Position numbers and translations under genes: made by a program
Notes under the pieces: model-generated
Database searches by the model: none
What the model saw: the letters and a program-made list of their open reading frames with translations, nothing else
Told to the model about the DNA's origin: nothing
Source: Candidatus Altimarinota bacterium
GTDB taxonomy: Bacteria > Patescibacteriota > Gracilibacteria > BD1-5 > UBA6164
DNA length: 64,000 nt
Assembly: GCA_013350285.1 (NCBI GenBank)
Contig: JAAXWG010000002.1
Span: 1-64,000 of the forward strand
Direction: 5' to 3'
Shown here: one piece after another, positions 41,636-54,327 of the stretch
Layout of the letters: every line of letters begins with the position of its first letter
Position numbering within the stretch: the stretch's first letter is position 1

Positions 41636-42223
41636 TTATGATATTTGCAATTTTTTTAAATCATGATATTCATAATTTTTATATCGTATAAGGGGAATAC
41701 CTATATCTTTGAATAATTTATCTTTAAACATATCATTTTTTCTTGTGTTGTAGTTATTATGACTTTTTCCATCTAACTCTATAAGACAAAGAATTTGTCC
41801 GTTATAGTCTGTTATTATATAATCTATATGTTTTTGACTTACTTTTCTAAATAAACTATAAAATTCACTATTATTACTATAATTTTTTATTTCTACCAGA
41901 TCAGCAATTCTTACTTTTGAAAATAACAAAACTTTTTTTTCTTGAGTAAAATTTTTGAGTTGGTTATATAAAAGTAATTCTTGTTTTGTAAATAATTTTT
42001 TGATTTCAAAATTATTTATTTTTGGTATTTTTCTAATTTGATTAATTTCAGAATCATTATTTTCAAGGATGTATTCATTATATTCTTTTGGGAAATTAAT
42101 ATCTTTAATACTTAAATTTCATCTTATTGTAGAATTTTTTTCTTTTTTTATTGTAGTAGGGAATATTAATTTTATTATTAGATAAAAAATTATTATAAAA
42201 AAGATTATTGATATTATATTCAT
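41636..42223 (-). CDS. DUF2726 nuclease-like protein, membrane-anchored
   Basis: A 195-residue protein with an N-terminal membrane helix (I-S-I-I-F-F-I-I-I-F-Y-L-I) and a DUF2726 domain. F-S-K-V-R-I-A-D-L is followed by H-I-D-Y-I-I-T-D and I-E-L-D-G-K-S-H. The D and E-x-D-x-K spacing belongs to the PD-(D/E)XK fold. It resembles the C-terminal domain of the helicase at 22689. It converges with the transglutaminase gene. Whether it is an active nuclease is unknown. Confidence 0.75.
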
Positions 42224-42589
42224 ATTTATATTTTATGTTTTAATATATTTTATAGTATATTATCACATATATTTTAGAAGTCAATATTTACAAAATAAGT
42301 TCTAAACTGAAATATAATTTTTTATGAAACCTTATAAAAAATCTGGTCCAATAAAATATATCAGTGATTACAATATTATGTAAGAGAACTTGAAAATCTT
42401 AAAACTAATTACTGAGATTAAAAACGATTTTATTTAATTACTACACATAAGTTATATTATGTTAAGTATTTTAAATTATTCTTTTATCTCCTCTCTTTTG
42501 TCAAATAATAATAAAGGCATCTTTTGATTTTTTCAAATAAAACAATATAATCATCAGTAATCTTATATTGTTTATAAAAACTAATAATT
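42224..42589. other. Intergenic region with possible remnant
   Basis: About 365 bases. A short frame at about 42324 begins M-K-P-Y-K-K-S-G-P-I and stops after 18 codons, perhaps a gene remnant. Near the right end TTGATT and TATAAT form a likely promoter for the next gene, with a short palindrome CAATATAA/TTATATTG around it. Confidence 0.4.
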
Positions 42590-43639
42590 ATGAAAAAATA
42601 TTTCTTTCTTTTTGTTTTAATATTTTTATTTCCAAGTCATACTTTTGCAAATACTTTTTTACAAACAAAAATTGATGGTATTACACTCAAAGTTATTCAG
42701 TATGATTTGTCTTCAGAAAATTATGAACTTAAGGTATGAGTTTCTGACACTGCTACAACTTTAGAAAATTTAATGCTTGATAATAATTGAGTCAGTGCTG
42801 TAAATGGTATTTTTTTCTGTCCAAGTGATTATAGTGAATGTAAATGAACAAGTTTTACTATAAATGAAAGATATGTGCAAGGTGAAAAAATAGCTTTTTA
42901 TGATGATACTGGGGAAAGAGTTGTCTATTGATGGAACAAAAATAAGGAACCAATGCTTTTTCAGACAGGAAAAATAAATGCAGATAAAGAAAATGAAATC
43001 TTTGAAGGATTTGCTAACTTCCCTCTTCTTATGAAAGATTGAGAAAATATGCTTGAACATTATTATGATGTTGGTCTTATAGATAAAAAAATGAGAGCTG
43101 TATCAACAAGAAATTTTGTTTGTAATGATGAGAAAAAAGAAAATATTTATTTTTGACTTGTATATGGAGTAAGCCTTGATGATTTAATAACAGTTTTAAG
43201 TAAATTTTGATGTTATGATGCCCTTAATCTTGATGCCTGAAAATCAACAGCTTTTATTTATAATGGTAGATATCTTGTATGACCTCAAAGAAATATTCTT
43301 GATGGACTTATAATAGAAAGAAAATGACTCAATGTAAAAGAAATAAATGAAGAAGCAAAGAAGCTATCTCAAAAAATACTTTCAAAAATAAACAAAAAAA
43401 GCCTAGAAACAAAACTTACTCTTCTTGAAAACATTGATAAAAAACTTACAGATGCAAGAGGAATTATTTATACTAAATATAGTAATGATATTTATGATGA
43501 TAATCAAAGTATTGTATGATATAAGATAGAAATAGAAAATTTAAATATATTAAAAAAATTATATACTATTAATGCCCTCCAAAATTATAATAAATCTCAA
43601 ATACAAAAAATAAAAGAAGAAATTAAGAATAAGAAATAA
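42590..43639 (+). CDS. Phosphodiester glycosidase (NAGPA) family protein, secreted
   Basis: A 349-residue protein with a signal peptide (F-F-L-F-V-L-I-F-L-F-P-S-H-T-F-A). The phosphodiester glycosidase domain is shown by V-S-A-V-N-G-I-F-F, R-A-V-S-T-R, and D-A-L-N-L-D-A-G-K-S-T-A near residue 220, where most family members have N-L-D-G-G-G-S. Members act on cell-surface polysaccharides or teichoic-type polymers. A Lys-rich C-terminal tail of about 100 residues is unassigned. The alpha/beta hydrolase gene follows by 8 bases. Confidence 0.78.
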
Positions 43640-43647
43640 TTATATAT

Positions 43648-44205
43648 ATGACAAATGTTTTTTTAATTCACTGAGCTTATGGACATCCAGAAGAAAATTG
43701 GTTTCCTTGGATAAAGGGAAAATTAGAGAAACTAGGGTATAATGTATTTATTCCCTATTTTCCTACTCCAAAAAATCAAAATCTGGATGCTTGGATACAA
43801 ACATTTAAAAATTACAAAAAATATATAAATAAAGATTCTATAGTTATAGGACATAGTTTATGAGTTCCCTTCTTACTTTCTTTTCTTGAGACTTTGGAAA
43901 TAAAAATAAAAGCCTCTTTTTTCATATCTTGATTTGTAGATTTATTAGGAAATGAATTTGATAGCTGAATAAGTACTTTTGTATCAAAAAAGTTTGATTT
44001 TGAACAAATAAGAAAAAATTGAGGAAATTTTTATATTTTTCATTCAGATAATGATCCTTATGTAAAAATAGAACAAGCTCAAAAGCTTAGTAATTTTTTA
44101 AAAAATGAATTAATTCTCATCAAAAATGCATGACATTTTAATAAAGATTCTTGATATTTACAATTTGATTTACTTTTTGATAAAATAAAAACTACTGACT
44201 TATAA
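43648..44205 (+). CDS. Alpha/beta hydrolase, RBBP9/YdeN family
   Basis: A 185-residue serine hydrolase. F-L-I-H-G-A-Y-G is the oxyanion region and V-I-G-H-S-L-G carries the nucleophile serine. H-S-D-N-D-P-Y-V has the acid and N-A-G-H-F-N the catalytic histidine. Size and motif spacing match RBBP9/YdeN. It ends in a 14-base overlap with a convergent lipoprotein gene. The substrate is unknown. Confidence 0.88.
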
Positions 44206-44689
44206 GAATATCCACTTCTACCCTATCATCATTTTCAACTAAAGCACTTGGATTATCAGCAGAAAGTATAAGTTTTCAAATATGAATTCATTGAGATAAT
44301 ACACTTGGGATTTCTATATCAGATTCAAATTCTACACTTGGTTCAATAACTGCTCAAGATGTATCAAATATATTTGCTTTTCATTGTCATTGATAAATAA
44401 TTCCCCCTGTAGAACTCAAAATTTTTATTGGGAAACTTCCTTCAAATACCCAATTTGTTGGAACCTTTCATTTTAATAAAAATTTTCATACTATAGGCAT
44501 TCAAACTTCAAAATTATAGAGTATTACTTTTTTTTTCTTCGGAATAGAAGAAAGTGTAATATTTGTTTCTATTAATTGTCAGCTTTGATTTGCTTCTTTC
44601 TTTTTAGCAATATCTTTTATATTTGTGATAGAACAAGAACTTAAAAAAATAAATAAAAAGATAAAAGCAAAAATTTTTTTATTTTTCAT
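44192..44689 (-). CDS. Lipoprotein with Gmad2-type immunoglobulin-like domain
   Basis: A 165-residue protein. The N-terminal signal ends in a lipobox F-L-S-S-C-S, so Cys19 is probably lipidated. The C-terminal domain has F-E-G-S-F-P-I-K-I-L-S-S-T-G-G and later Q-G-K-A-N and I-L-S-A-D-N-P, matching Gmad2 domains of envelope and spore-germination-associated proteins. It probably sits on the outer face of the cytoplasmic membrane. Confidence 0.72.
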
Positions 44690-44712
44690 AATATAAAAAT
44701 TATAATATAAAA

Positions 44713-45126
44713 TTAAACCATTTCTTTTCTCAAGAGCGAAGACTTATATATATTTTCTTTAAAAGAATCTATCCTTTTTATTTTTATATTTTCTTTCATT
44801 ATATAATCATTTGCAAGATTTAAAAATCATTTTTGATCATAGCCAAGACAAATAATATCTGGATGATAATATTGTATCCAAAAAAGAGGATTTTTTTTAT
44901 CACCAAGCCTTAACTCTGAAGCAATAGATAAGTTTTCTACATTTTTAAGTCTTATATTTTCATTATTTAGGGGAGTTTGTTTTTTAAATTTTACTACATT
45001 TTCGTCTCTTGCAACAATAGTTATAAGTTTATCTCCATATTTTTTTGCCTCATTCAAAAAAAATATATGTCATGGATGAAGAATATCAAATGTTCAAAAA
45101 GTCATAACAGTAATATTTTTATTCAT
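44713..45126 (-). CDS. Cytidylyltransferase-family nucleotidyltransferase
   Basis: A 137-residue single-domain nucleotidyltransferase. T-F-G-T-F-D-I-L-H-P-G-H carries the H-x-G-H ATP/CTP-binding motif. G-D-K-L-I-T-I-V-A-R-D and L-G-Y-D-Q-K are further family motifs. Closest types are glycerol-3-phosphate cytidylyltransferase and archaeal-type FAD synthase; I cannot separate them. It lies between uvrB and the lipoprotein gene on the same strand. Confidence 0.82.
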
Positions 45127-45168
45127 TAGAAATACAATTTTTGAAATAATAATTTTTTTTTACAATTT

Positions 45169-47316
45169 TTATTTTTTTCCCTTCTCCCTCTTCCCTTTCC
45201 TTAAATCAATAATCATATCTCTGAGTTCTGCTGCTTTTTCAAAATCAAGATTTGCTGAAGCAATATCCATCTCAAGCTCAAGTCTTTTGATTTCTTTTTC
45301 TATATTTTTTGTATCAATATCTCAATAATCCTGTTTTTTTGATTTTACACCTATATTTTTTATAGAGCTTAAAATCGTTGTTGGAGTTATATTATTTTTT
45401 TCATTATATTCATTCTGTAATTTTCTTCTATAATAAGTGAGAGCAATAGCATTCCTCATCGCTTCAGAAATAGTCAGTCCTTCATTTTCTATTATCCATC
45501 TTCCATTATCCATCTTCCCTATTTTATATTCTTCAAAATTTCATAAAAATATGTTTTCACTTTCAAGAATATGTATATTTTCTAACTTTTTTAATTTTTC
45601 TGTATACATAATAACTTTCCCTTCATTATTTCTTGCAGTTCTTCAAATTATTTGAATAAGAGCAGAACTACTTCTTAAAAAACCTTGTTTGTCGGCATCA
45701 AGAATAGCAATTTTTGATACTTCTGGCAAATCTAATCCTTCTCTCAAGAGATTGACTCATACAATAACATCAATCGTTCCCATTCTCAAATCTCTCAAAA
45801 TTTCTAGTCGTTCTAATGTATCAATTTCACTATGAAGGTATCTCACTTTTATCCCATTTCAAAGAAGATAATCAGCAAGCTCTTCACTTGATCGTTTAGT
45901 AATTGTTGTAATAAGCATTCTTTGATTTTTTTCAATGACTCAAGAAAGAGTTGTCATAATATCATCTACCATAAATTCCATAGATTTTACTTCTATTTCT
46001 GGATCAAGAAGACCTGTTGGACGGATAAGTTGAGCAATGATTCTATTTTCTTCACTTGATTTCCATATATCTCCACGAATAGGATCAAAATCAAAAAATA
46101 ATTGTGGTTTATTACTTGAAGCTTCTATTTCAAATTTTCATGGAGTTGCAGAAACACAGACTACTTGTTGTAATTTTTCTTCAAATTCGTGAAATTTAAG
46201 TGGTCTATTATCAAGAGCAGAAGGAAGTCTAAATCCACTTTCTACAAGATTTTCTTTTCTTGATCTGTCTCAATTATACATTCCTCATATCTGAGGAATG
46301 GTCATATGAGATTCATCTATAAAGCAAAGAAAATCTGAAGGAAAATAATCAATCAAAGTTTCTGGTGAAGTTCAAGGAGCTCTTCCATCAATATGACGAC
46401 TATAATTTTCTATTCCGTTTACATAGCCAACTTCTTGCATCATTTCAAGGTCATATTCTACTTTTGCTTTCAGTCTTTCATATTTGAGAACATCACCCAT
46501 TTCTTCAAAATAAGCAAGTCTTGTTTTTAATTCTTCTTGAATTTGAGGAACAATTCTTGCTATTGTTTCTTTGTTTGTAATTGTATGACTTGCTGGAAAT
46601 ATTTGTACTTCTTGAAAATATTCAAAAATTTCTCCCGTAAGATAATTTCTTCTCGTTATCTGACTCACCTCATCTCCCCAAAATTCTATGGAAAAAATAG
46701 TTTCTTCTGATGCAGGAAATATTTCAAGTAAATCTCCCATTATCTGAAAAGTTCAAGGCTTAAAATCTGATCCTGCTCTCCTATATTGTAAATTTACAAG
46801 ATTTTTTAAAATATCTTCTGTTTTATAACTCTCCCCTACTTTGATATCAAAAGTTGCTTCTTGATATGCTGAAATATCTCCAATACCATAAATACAAGAT
46901 ACTGAAGCTACTATAATAACATCTTTTCTTGTAATAAGACTTTGAGTTGCTGCATGTCTGAGTCTATCAATTTCTTCATTGATAGTTGCTTCTTTTTCTA
47001 TATAAGTATCTGTTTTTTTGACATAAGCTTCTGGCTGATAATAATCATAATATGAAACAAAATAATGTACGGCTGAATTTGGAAAAAATTCTTTAAATTC
47101 TGTTGCAAGCTGAGCCGCAAGAGTTTTATTATGAGCAATAATAAGAGTTGGTTTCTGTTCATCAGCTATAATATTTGCCATTGTAAAAGTTTTTCCACTT
47201 CAAGTTACTCCCCATAAAGTTTGATATTTATGTCATTTCTTTAGATAAGAGAGTATTTCTTTTATTGCTTTTGGCTGATCTCAGGTTGGTTTATAATTTG
47301 ATACAAGTTTAAACAT
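45169..47316 (-). CDS. uvrB: Excinuclease ABC subunit B
   Basis: A 715-residue UvrB, slightly longer than E. coli (673). Walker A is W-G-V-T-G-S-G-K-T near residue 40. The damage-wedging beta hairpin [14 protein letters not shown] box, V-S-A-T-P-G, and Q-I-I-G-R-T-A-R-N complete the helicase core. The C-terminal UVR domain ([17 protein letters not shown]) binds UvrC. Glycines are mixed TGA and GGN. UvrA and UvrC are not in the window. Confidence 0.96.
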
Positions 47317-47397
47317 TTTCTCTTTATTTTATGCACTAAATATAATCGTTCATTATAAAGAATATATAAGAGAAAGCAAAAAACTTTTTTAAAAAAA

Positions 47398-48657
47398 CTA
47401 TTTTATGAAAATTCCCATTTTTGCAAGTACATGCCAATCTGCATCATCAGTTCATCAAGCTCATTCTATTGCCGATCAAGAATAAGAAGTATAAGGTTTA
47501 TATACCATAGGTTGTTTATTTGCTCAATAAGATGAAATATCATTTGAATAATTTACACATCTATAACAACATCCAAAATTCCAGTAATTAGTTCCATCAG
47601 TACAAGTATTTTGACTTCATTCATTAAAAATATAATACGGATCAGTTATATTTAAAATAACCTGATTTGTATCAATAGAAGTAATTGTTGCATCTGTAAT
47701 ATCATCCCAAGCTACTCCATCAATTCTAATATTTTTTGCCATAATTGCTTCTGTTGAAAGATCTTTCCAAAAATCAATATTTAATCTATACTCATTGTCA
47801 GCATTCCAATTTGGATATCATTCTGTTGTATCAAGATTTCAAACAAGATTTGCTTCACTACTTGTTGTTTTATGTACCAATGTCCGTCAACCACCATTTG
47901 TTGTCATATCACAATAAACTTCTATTTCCATCGCTCCTGTTGGATTAATCATATAGACTCCATCACCATTACTTGATCAAGATTCTTGTATTCTTTTACA
48001 TGATTTATTTGGAATACTTTGGGATAAAATTGTCCCATTTCAAGTAAGTTTTTTTGTATTTGAAATATATGAAATATAAGAACTTCAAACACTTACTATA
48101 TCAAGGATTCCTACAGATTTAATAGAAGATATTTCTTGAATAGGAGTATTATCCATATCTGTGAATATTCAAAGATTATTTCCTGTCACATAAGGACTTC
48201 TTATTGAATAATCTATAAGTGTTGCTGCATAAGTAGAAGGAATTAAGAAACTTGTTTGATTAGATTCTTTATCTTCAAGAAATAACATCAATTGAAAATA
48301 TTTTTTATCTTTTGTAACATAATAACTATAATAAGTTTTATCTTTAGGGTCTTTCCCCCCTTCTTTAAAATCAATACGAGAAAGTGTAGAATCTCATGCA
48401 TATCACTGATAACCCACTTGTATTCCAGAAGCAACTACTTGTACAGAATCTTCAGGAAGAGGAAGACTTCAAGTAGACTTTATCATTTCAAGCCCATCTC
48501 TCATAGAATTAAGTTGAGATATCCTATTTGAATCTCTTACTCATGCTAAATATCAAGTATAAGATACAAAACCAATAGCTGAAAGAATTACAAGAATTAC
48601 AGTAATAACAATAAGCTCTACAAAAGTAAATCAAAAATTTATTTTCTTATTTTGCAT
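47398..48657 (-). CDS. Pseudopilin with C-terminal fibrinogen-like domain
   Basis: A 419-residue protein. The type IV pilin signal is K-K-I-N-F-G-F-T-F-V-E-L-I-V-I with Gly before the mature Phe; that glycine is encoded by TGA. A long N-terminal helix follows. After an unassigned beta region comes G-A-M-E-V-Y-C-D-M-T-T-N-G-G-G, the signature of fibrinogen-like domains, which bind sugars or acetylated groups. The C-terminus has many Cys and aromatic residues. It may form an adhesive pilus tip or minor pilin for attaching to a host cell. Assembly genes are not in the window. Confidence 0.85.
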
Positions 48658-48845
48658 AGTGATAAATTATTTTATTAGATATATGTTACTTATTATAGAT
48701 AATATTTTATATTGAAAAGACTTTTTCCATTTACATATAAAAATAAATATTTATAAATATTTATTTTTATTTATTTAATACTTTTTTTTTATTTTTTTTA
48801 TTTTTTATGTTATACTAATAAAGAAATTAGTATTAAAAAACTTAA

Positions 48846-49676
48846 ATGAGAAAAGAAATCCTAAAAAATAGTATTAAATTAGTTATTTTTACTTCTTTAT
48901 TTTTTGTGATAATTCTTGCTGGAAAATCATTTTTTACGAGTTCTATAAAAAATCAAGAACTAAAAAGTGCTGAATATGCTAATTTATGAGGAATAGGAGT
49001 TGCTCTTAGTAGTAATATTGGTATGAGATATACTCAAAGATCTACTCTCCCAGTAAACTCTTATAGTGATACTCTTGAAATAGGAGCAAGTGCAGGTGAT
49101 GAAAAAATAGTGCATAATCAAATAATTAGCTGAAATATGCTTTTTGTAAAAGATTATTACAATTTATTGAGAACAAAAGTTCCTTCTTTACTTGATAATT
49201 CTTATAACAGAGAAGAAACTCTTGATGAATTTATAAATCAACTTTCCCTTAGATACAAAGAATGAAATCAAAAACTCCTTACTCTCAATAGTCAAAGAGT
49301 AAGCCTTGAAGGAGTCATGACAAGAAATGATACAAATGTAGAAAATCTAAAAATAAAAATTGGGACTGATTTTTCTAAATTTGATACAGCTTCTACTCTT
49401 GAAAATATTAATGAATATATTCTTTTAAAAAATGATTATACTTATGCAAGAACTTATATAATCTTTGTAAATAAATTTATATCTCAATATACTTTTTTAA
49501 ATGAATACAACAAAGTACTTCTTGATACTCTTATAAATAATAAAGATATTTTGGTAAAAGATTCTTTTGTTGTAATCCCTGACTCTTGAGATGAATTATT
49601 ACAAAAAATGAACATAATTTTTGATGAGCAAACCTACAAAGCAAGTCTATGAGAACAAACTTGAGAAGACCTATAA
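48846..49676 (+). CDS. Hypothetical membrane-anchored protein
   Basis: A 276-residue protein with one N-terminal membrane helix (K-L-V-I-F-T-S-L-F-F-V-I-I-L-A-G) and a long external helical region. The middle, G-G-I-G-V-A-L-S-S-N-I-G-M, and the rest are not recognised. It is divergent from the pseudopilin gene, so it may be regulated with it and have an envelope role. The stop codon lies inside the terminator loop. Confidence 0.6.
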
Positions 49677-49691
49677 AAAGGTCTTTTTTTT
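49666..49691. terminator. Terminator between convergent genes
   Basis: AAGACC pairs with GGTCTT across an eight-base AT loop, followed by six further T. It overlaps the stop codons of both neighbouring genes. Confidence 0.8.
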
Positions 49692-50760
49692 AGACACTCA
49701 CAAAAGGAGCATAAATAAATCTATTATTTTCATTTTTTACAAAATCTTCGCTGAGATAATCAAGATTTATACTACTTCTAAATCCAGCATTTCCCCTCTG
49801 AATAAGCTTATAATAAGAAGTTTTTATCTTGTAAAAGATATCATACCTATTACAAGTCCTTGGACAAATATCATCGGTTGCATAATATCCTTTACTTGGA
49901 TTTTCTATTGATGCTGTATCGCAAAGTCTTCATGTAAAGACAATACTCCACGGATAGTACAAATCTATTCCAAAATCTCAAAACCTTTTGTTATCATAGA
50001 GATTTCCCCTTTTTTCAATATAATCAAGAGCAACTCTTTCTATATCATACCTTTTCAAAAAATTTTGTAATTCCTCAAGACTTATTTCTGCACTATTATA
50101 AAATTTTATTTGCCATTTTATAATTTCAGCTTTCATAATTTCTATTTCTTGGCTTGTTTTATTTTTTATTGCTTCACCACTTGGATGCACATCATATCAA
50201 AAACTATCAATAAGTGGAGTTTTGAGAAGTTTATGAATAAGTCTTCAAAAAATAGGTTTTAATCTGGTATACTTTGTTGTAAGAAGACGAAGAGTTCCAA
50301 AATCATTGACGACAACTTCTATCGGATTTTTTATTTTTAAATTATTGAGATAATCAAGAGATTCTTCCAAAGCAGGAAGAAGAGCATTTCAAATATAGGG
50401 AGTAACAAAAACAAAAGTTCTTATTGTATGTGGTGGATATTTTTTATCAAATTCTCTAAACTGCTCTATTGCTTCTACAAGCTCTTTTTTTCTTGCAAGT
50501 AAAAATTCACAGTTATCACTTCCATAATAAATTCCCTCTATTTTATTAAAAGCATCAACTCAAAATTTTTTTCTTATTTCTCTCAAAGACATAAAATTTA
50601 TTTCATATTGAGGAGAAATAGTTTCTGCAAGTTCTCATGGAAAATTTTGAACAAAAAAATCTGCAACTTCTCTGTCTTTTTTTCCTTGAGAAAGCAAAAA
50701 TCATTCATTAAGTAATTTAAAATATTCAAGATTTGTCCCAAGATGGATAAAAAATTTCAT
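49690..50760 (-). CDS. U32-like TIM-barrel hypothetical protein
   Basis: A 356-residue protein. The segment I-E-V-V-V-N-D-F-G-T-L-R-L-L is like the U32 peptidase/PrtC core, and the C-terminal D-D-I-C-P-R-T-C-N-R-Y contains a Cys pair that might bind a metal or cluster. The N-terminus F-F-I-H-L-G-T-N-L-E-Y and M-S-L-R-E-I-R-K-K-F-G are not diagnostic. It precedes the cupin phosphoglucose isomerase by 150 bases on the other side of a repeat. The family call is tentative. Confidence 0.45.
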
Positions 50761-50794
50761 AAAAATTAAGTAAAAAATCTAAAAATATTCACTC

Positions 50795-50858
50795 GTCATC
50801 CTGAATTTATTAAAAGGTAAAAATCCAAATTATGATTCTGAAACGAGTTCAGAATGAC
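50795..50858. repeat. GTCATTCTGAAC-type intergenic repeat
   Basis: Starts GTCATCCTGAA and ends with GATTCTGAAACGAGTTCAG then AATGAC, which is the inverted form of the repeat half seen at 34477. Confidence 0.6.
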
Positions 50859-50911
50859 AGGAGAAAATAGAATAACAAAAAATCTTTATTCCTCGCATAA
50901 AACAAATCAAT

Positions 50912-51604
50912 CTAAAAATGGAGGAAATTATATTTTTCTGGATGACTCAAAAAATCATCATACATATTTGTTCACGAACTTTTTTCTTTTGATTCACTTA
51001 TTCAAATATCTTGATAAGCAGGATTGAGAATCCAATCGCCATTTTCATAATAATAATTTCATCATTTTTTGTCTTTGTATTCACCATAGTTAGCAGAAAA
51101 AGTATCATCTATTATATTTGCCATAACGAGATAATTATCAGAGCTTGGATTTATGCTCACATGTCAAAATCAAGATTTCATCACTGTTTTTTCTCAAGCA
51201 AATGTCGGAGTAAAGATACATTTCTCTTTGCTTTGTTCAAAATAAATTGCTTGTCATGATAAAACTTCATACACTTCTTGAAAAGTATTTTCATCTTTGC
51301 TCACAGGATGAAAATGTCCGTATGTTTTATTTTGTTCTTTTCCTATAATTTTTGGAACTAAAATAGTAATATCATATCTCAACAAATTTTCTTTGAAAAT
51401 ATTTCTATCTTCTGCTGAAAAATAAACATCTCTAAACATATAATACAATCAAAAATCATCTTCCAAAGAATTATCCAAAAGCTTATAAAGCGATTTCATA
51501 TCCCCATAACTTCTCACACTCGGAGTAAAAACTTTATCTTCATACGAAATCTCTTTTTTTTCTTCATCAAAGTGAAGTTCCCTTTCGCCTACTTTAAAAA
51601 TCAT
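50912..51604 (-). CDS. Cupin-type glucose-6-phosphate isomerase
   Basis: A 230-residue cupin. The metal-binding motif is Y-G-H-F-H-P near residue 95, followed by E-V-Y-E-V-L-S-G, then G-F-G-H-V-S-I-N-P. These match archaeal-type phosphoglucose isomerase (cPGI), which interconverts glucose-6- and fructose-6-phosphate. It is the nonhomologous alternative to the classic PGI. The MetRS gene lies 18 bases upstream on the same strand. Confidence 0.82.
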
Positions 51605-51621
51605 ATTTTCAAAAAATTAGA

Positions 51622-53259
<1,638 letters not shown>

Positions 53260-53322
53260 ATTTTATCTTGATAATAATAATGATTTTATTGTAAAAAAAA
53301 TCATAAAATTATCAATGTTTAT

Positions 53323-53352
53323 AAAAAAAATCCTCAAAAATGAGGATTTTTT
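53323..53352 (-). terminator. Terminator after the potassium channel gene
   Basis: AATCCTCA pairs with TGAGGATT across four A, with A and T runs on both sides. On the minus strand it follows the channel gene stop and precedes metG. Confidence 0.75.
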
Positions 53353-53366
53353 TACTTTATCAATTA

Positions 53367-54266
53367 TTACATCAATTCTATATCTATTTTTTTCTCTTCT
53401 CAATACTCCATATCTTTTATTTTTGTTCAACATTTTCCACAATAGTTTGCATTTGGAGAATTATCATTTCAGCAAGTAGGACATATAACTCAAGATTTTA
53501 ATATATTTTTTACTTTCCTTTGAACTTCTGCTACATCCATAAAAATTAAGATAGTTATAGATGAAACAACTGCAACAAGAGCTGGTCAAAGAAAAATTAT
53601 GATAGAACCAAGTATTTTTCACATAGGAGTAATAGGATAAATATCACCATATCAAACCGTTGTCATTGTTACGACAGCCCACCGAAATGATTCTGGAATA
53701 GAAGAAAATTTTGGATTTATTCCATTTTCAAAATGATAAACAAAAACAGAAACTACGACAAGAATAATAGCAATAAGTGAAGTAATTGCTTCATATTCTT
53801 TTTTATAATTTTTCATTGATTTTACAAACCAAAAAAGTACAGGAGTATGCTTCATAAAATCAAAAAGTCTCAAAATTCTTAGAAGTCTCAAAACTCTTAA
53901 AAATTCAGTTCCACTCAAAAGATGAATAAAAAAAGGAAGAAAAGATAATAAATCAATCGTATTAAAAACATCTGTAATAAATTCTATCTTCTTTTTTGCT
54001 CTCAAAAAACGATACACATACTCAAGTAAGAAGACAACAGAAACAATAAGATTGATAAAGAAGAATTGCTCAGCATAGACATAATAATTATCTCCAATAC
54101 TTTCAAGACAAAGACTTACAACTGATAATAAAACGAGTGCAAGAATAAAGGAATTCACATTTTGTCCAATAAGACTATTTGGATCTTCTAAAAAATTTTC
54201 ATATTTTTCTCTATCATATTTGAGAAAAACTTTGTTTGGAATTTTTTTGAAAAGCTTTCAAAACAT
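53367..54266 (-). CDS. Voltage-gated-type potassium channel with zinc-ribbon tail
   Basis: A 299-residue channel. Six membrane segments are expected, with S4-like R-V-L-R-L-L-R-I-L-R-L-F near residue 125, the selectivity filter T-T-V-G-Y-G-D near residue 205 (first glycine TGA, second GGT) and the last membrane helix after it. The C-terminal tail carries C-P-T-C-G-N, then Y-C-G-K-C-G, a four-cysteine zinc ribbon that is unusual for this family and may be a cytoplasmic regulatory or assembly element. Confidence 0.92.
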
Positions 54267-54327
54267 AGTTTAGAATATTAAATATCAACAATATTATAAC
54301 ATTCTTTTTGAAAAAATACGAAAAAAA

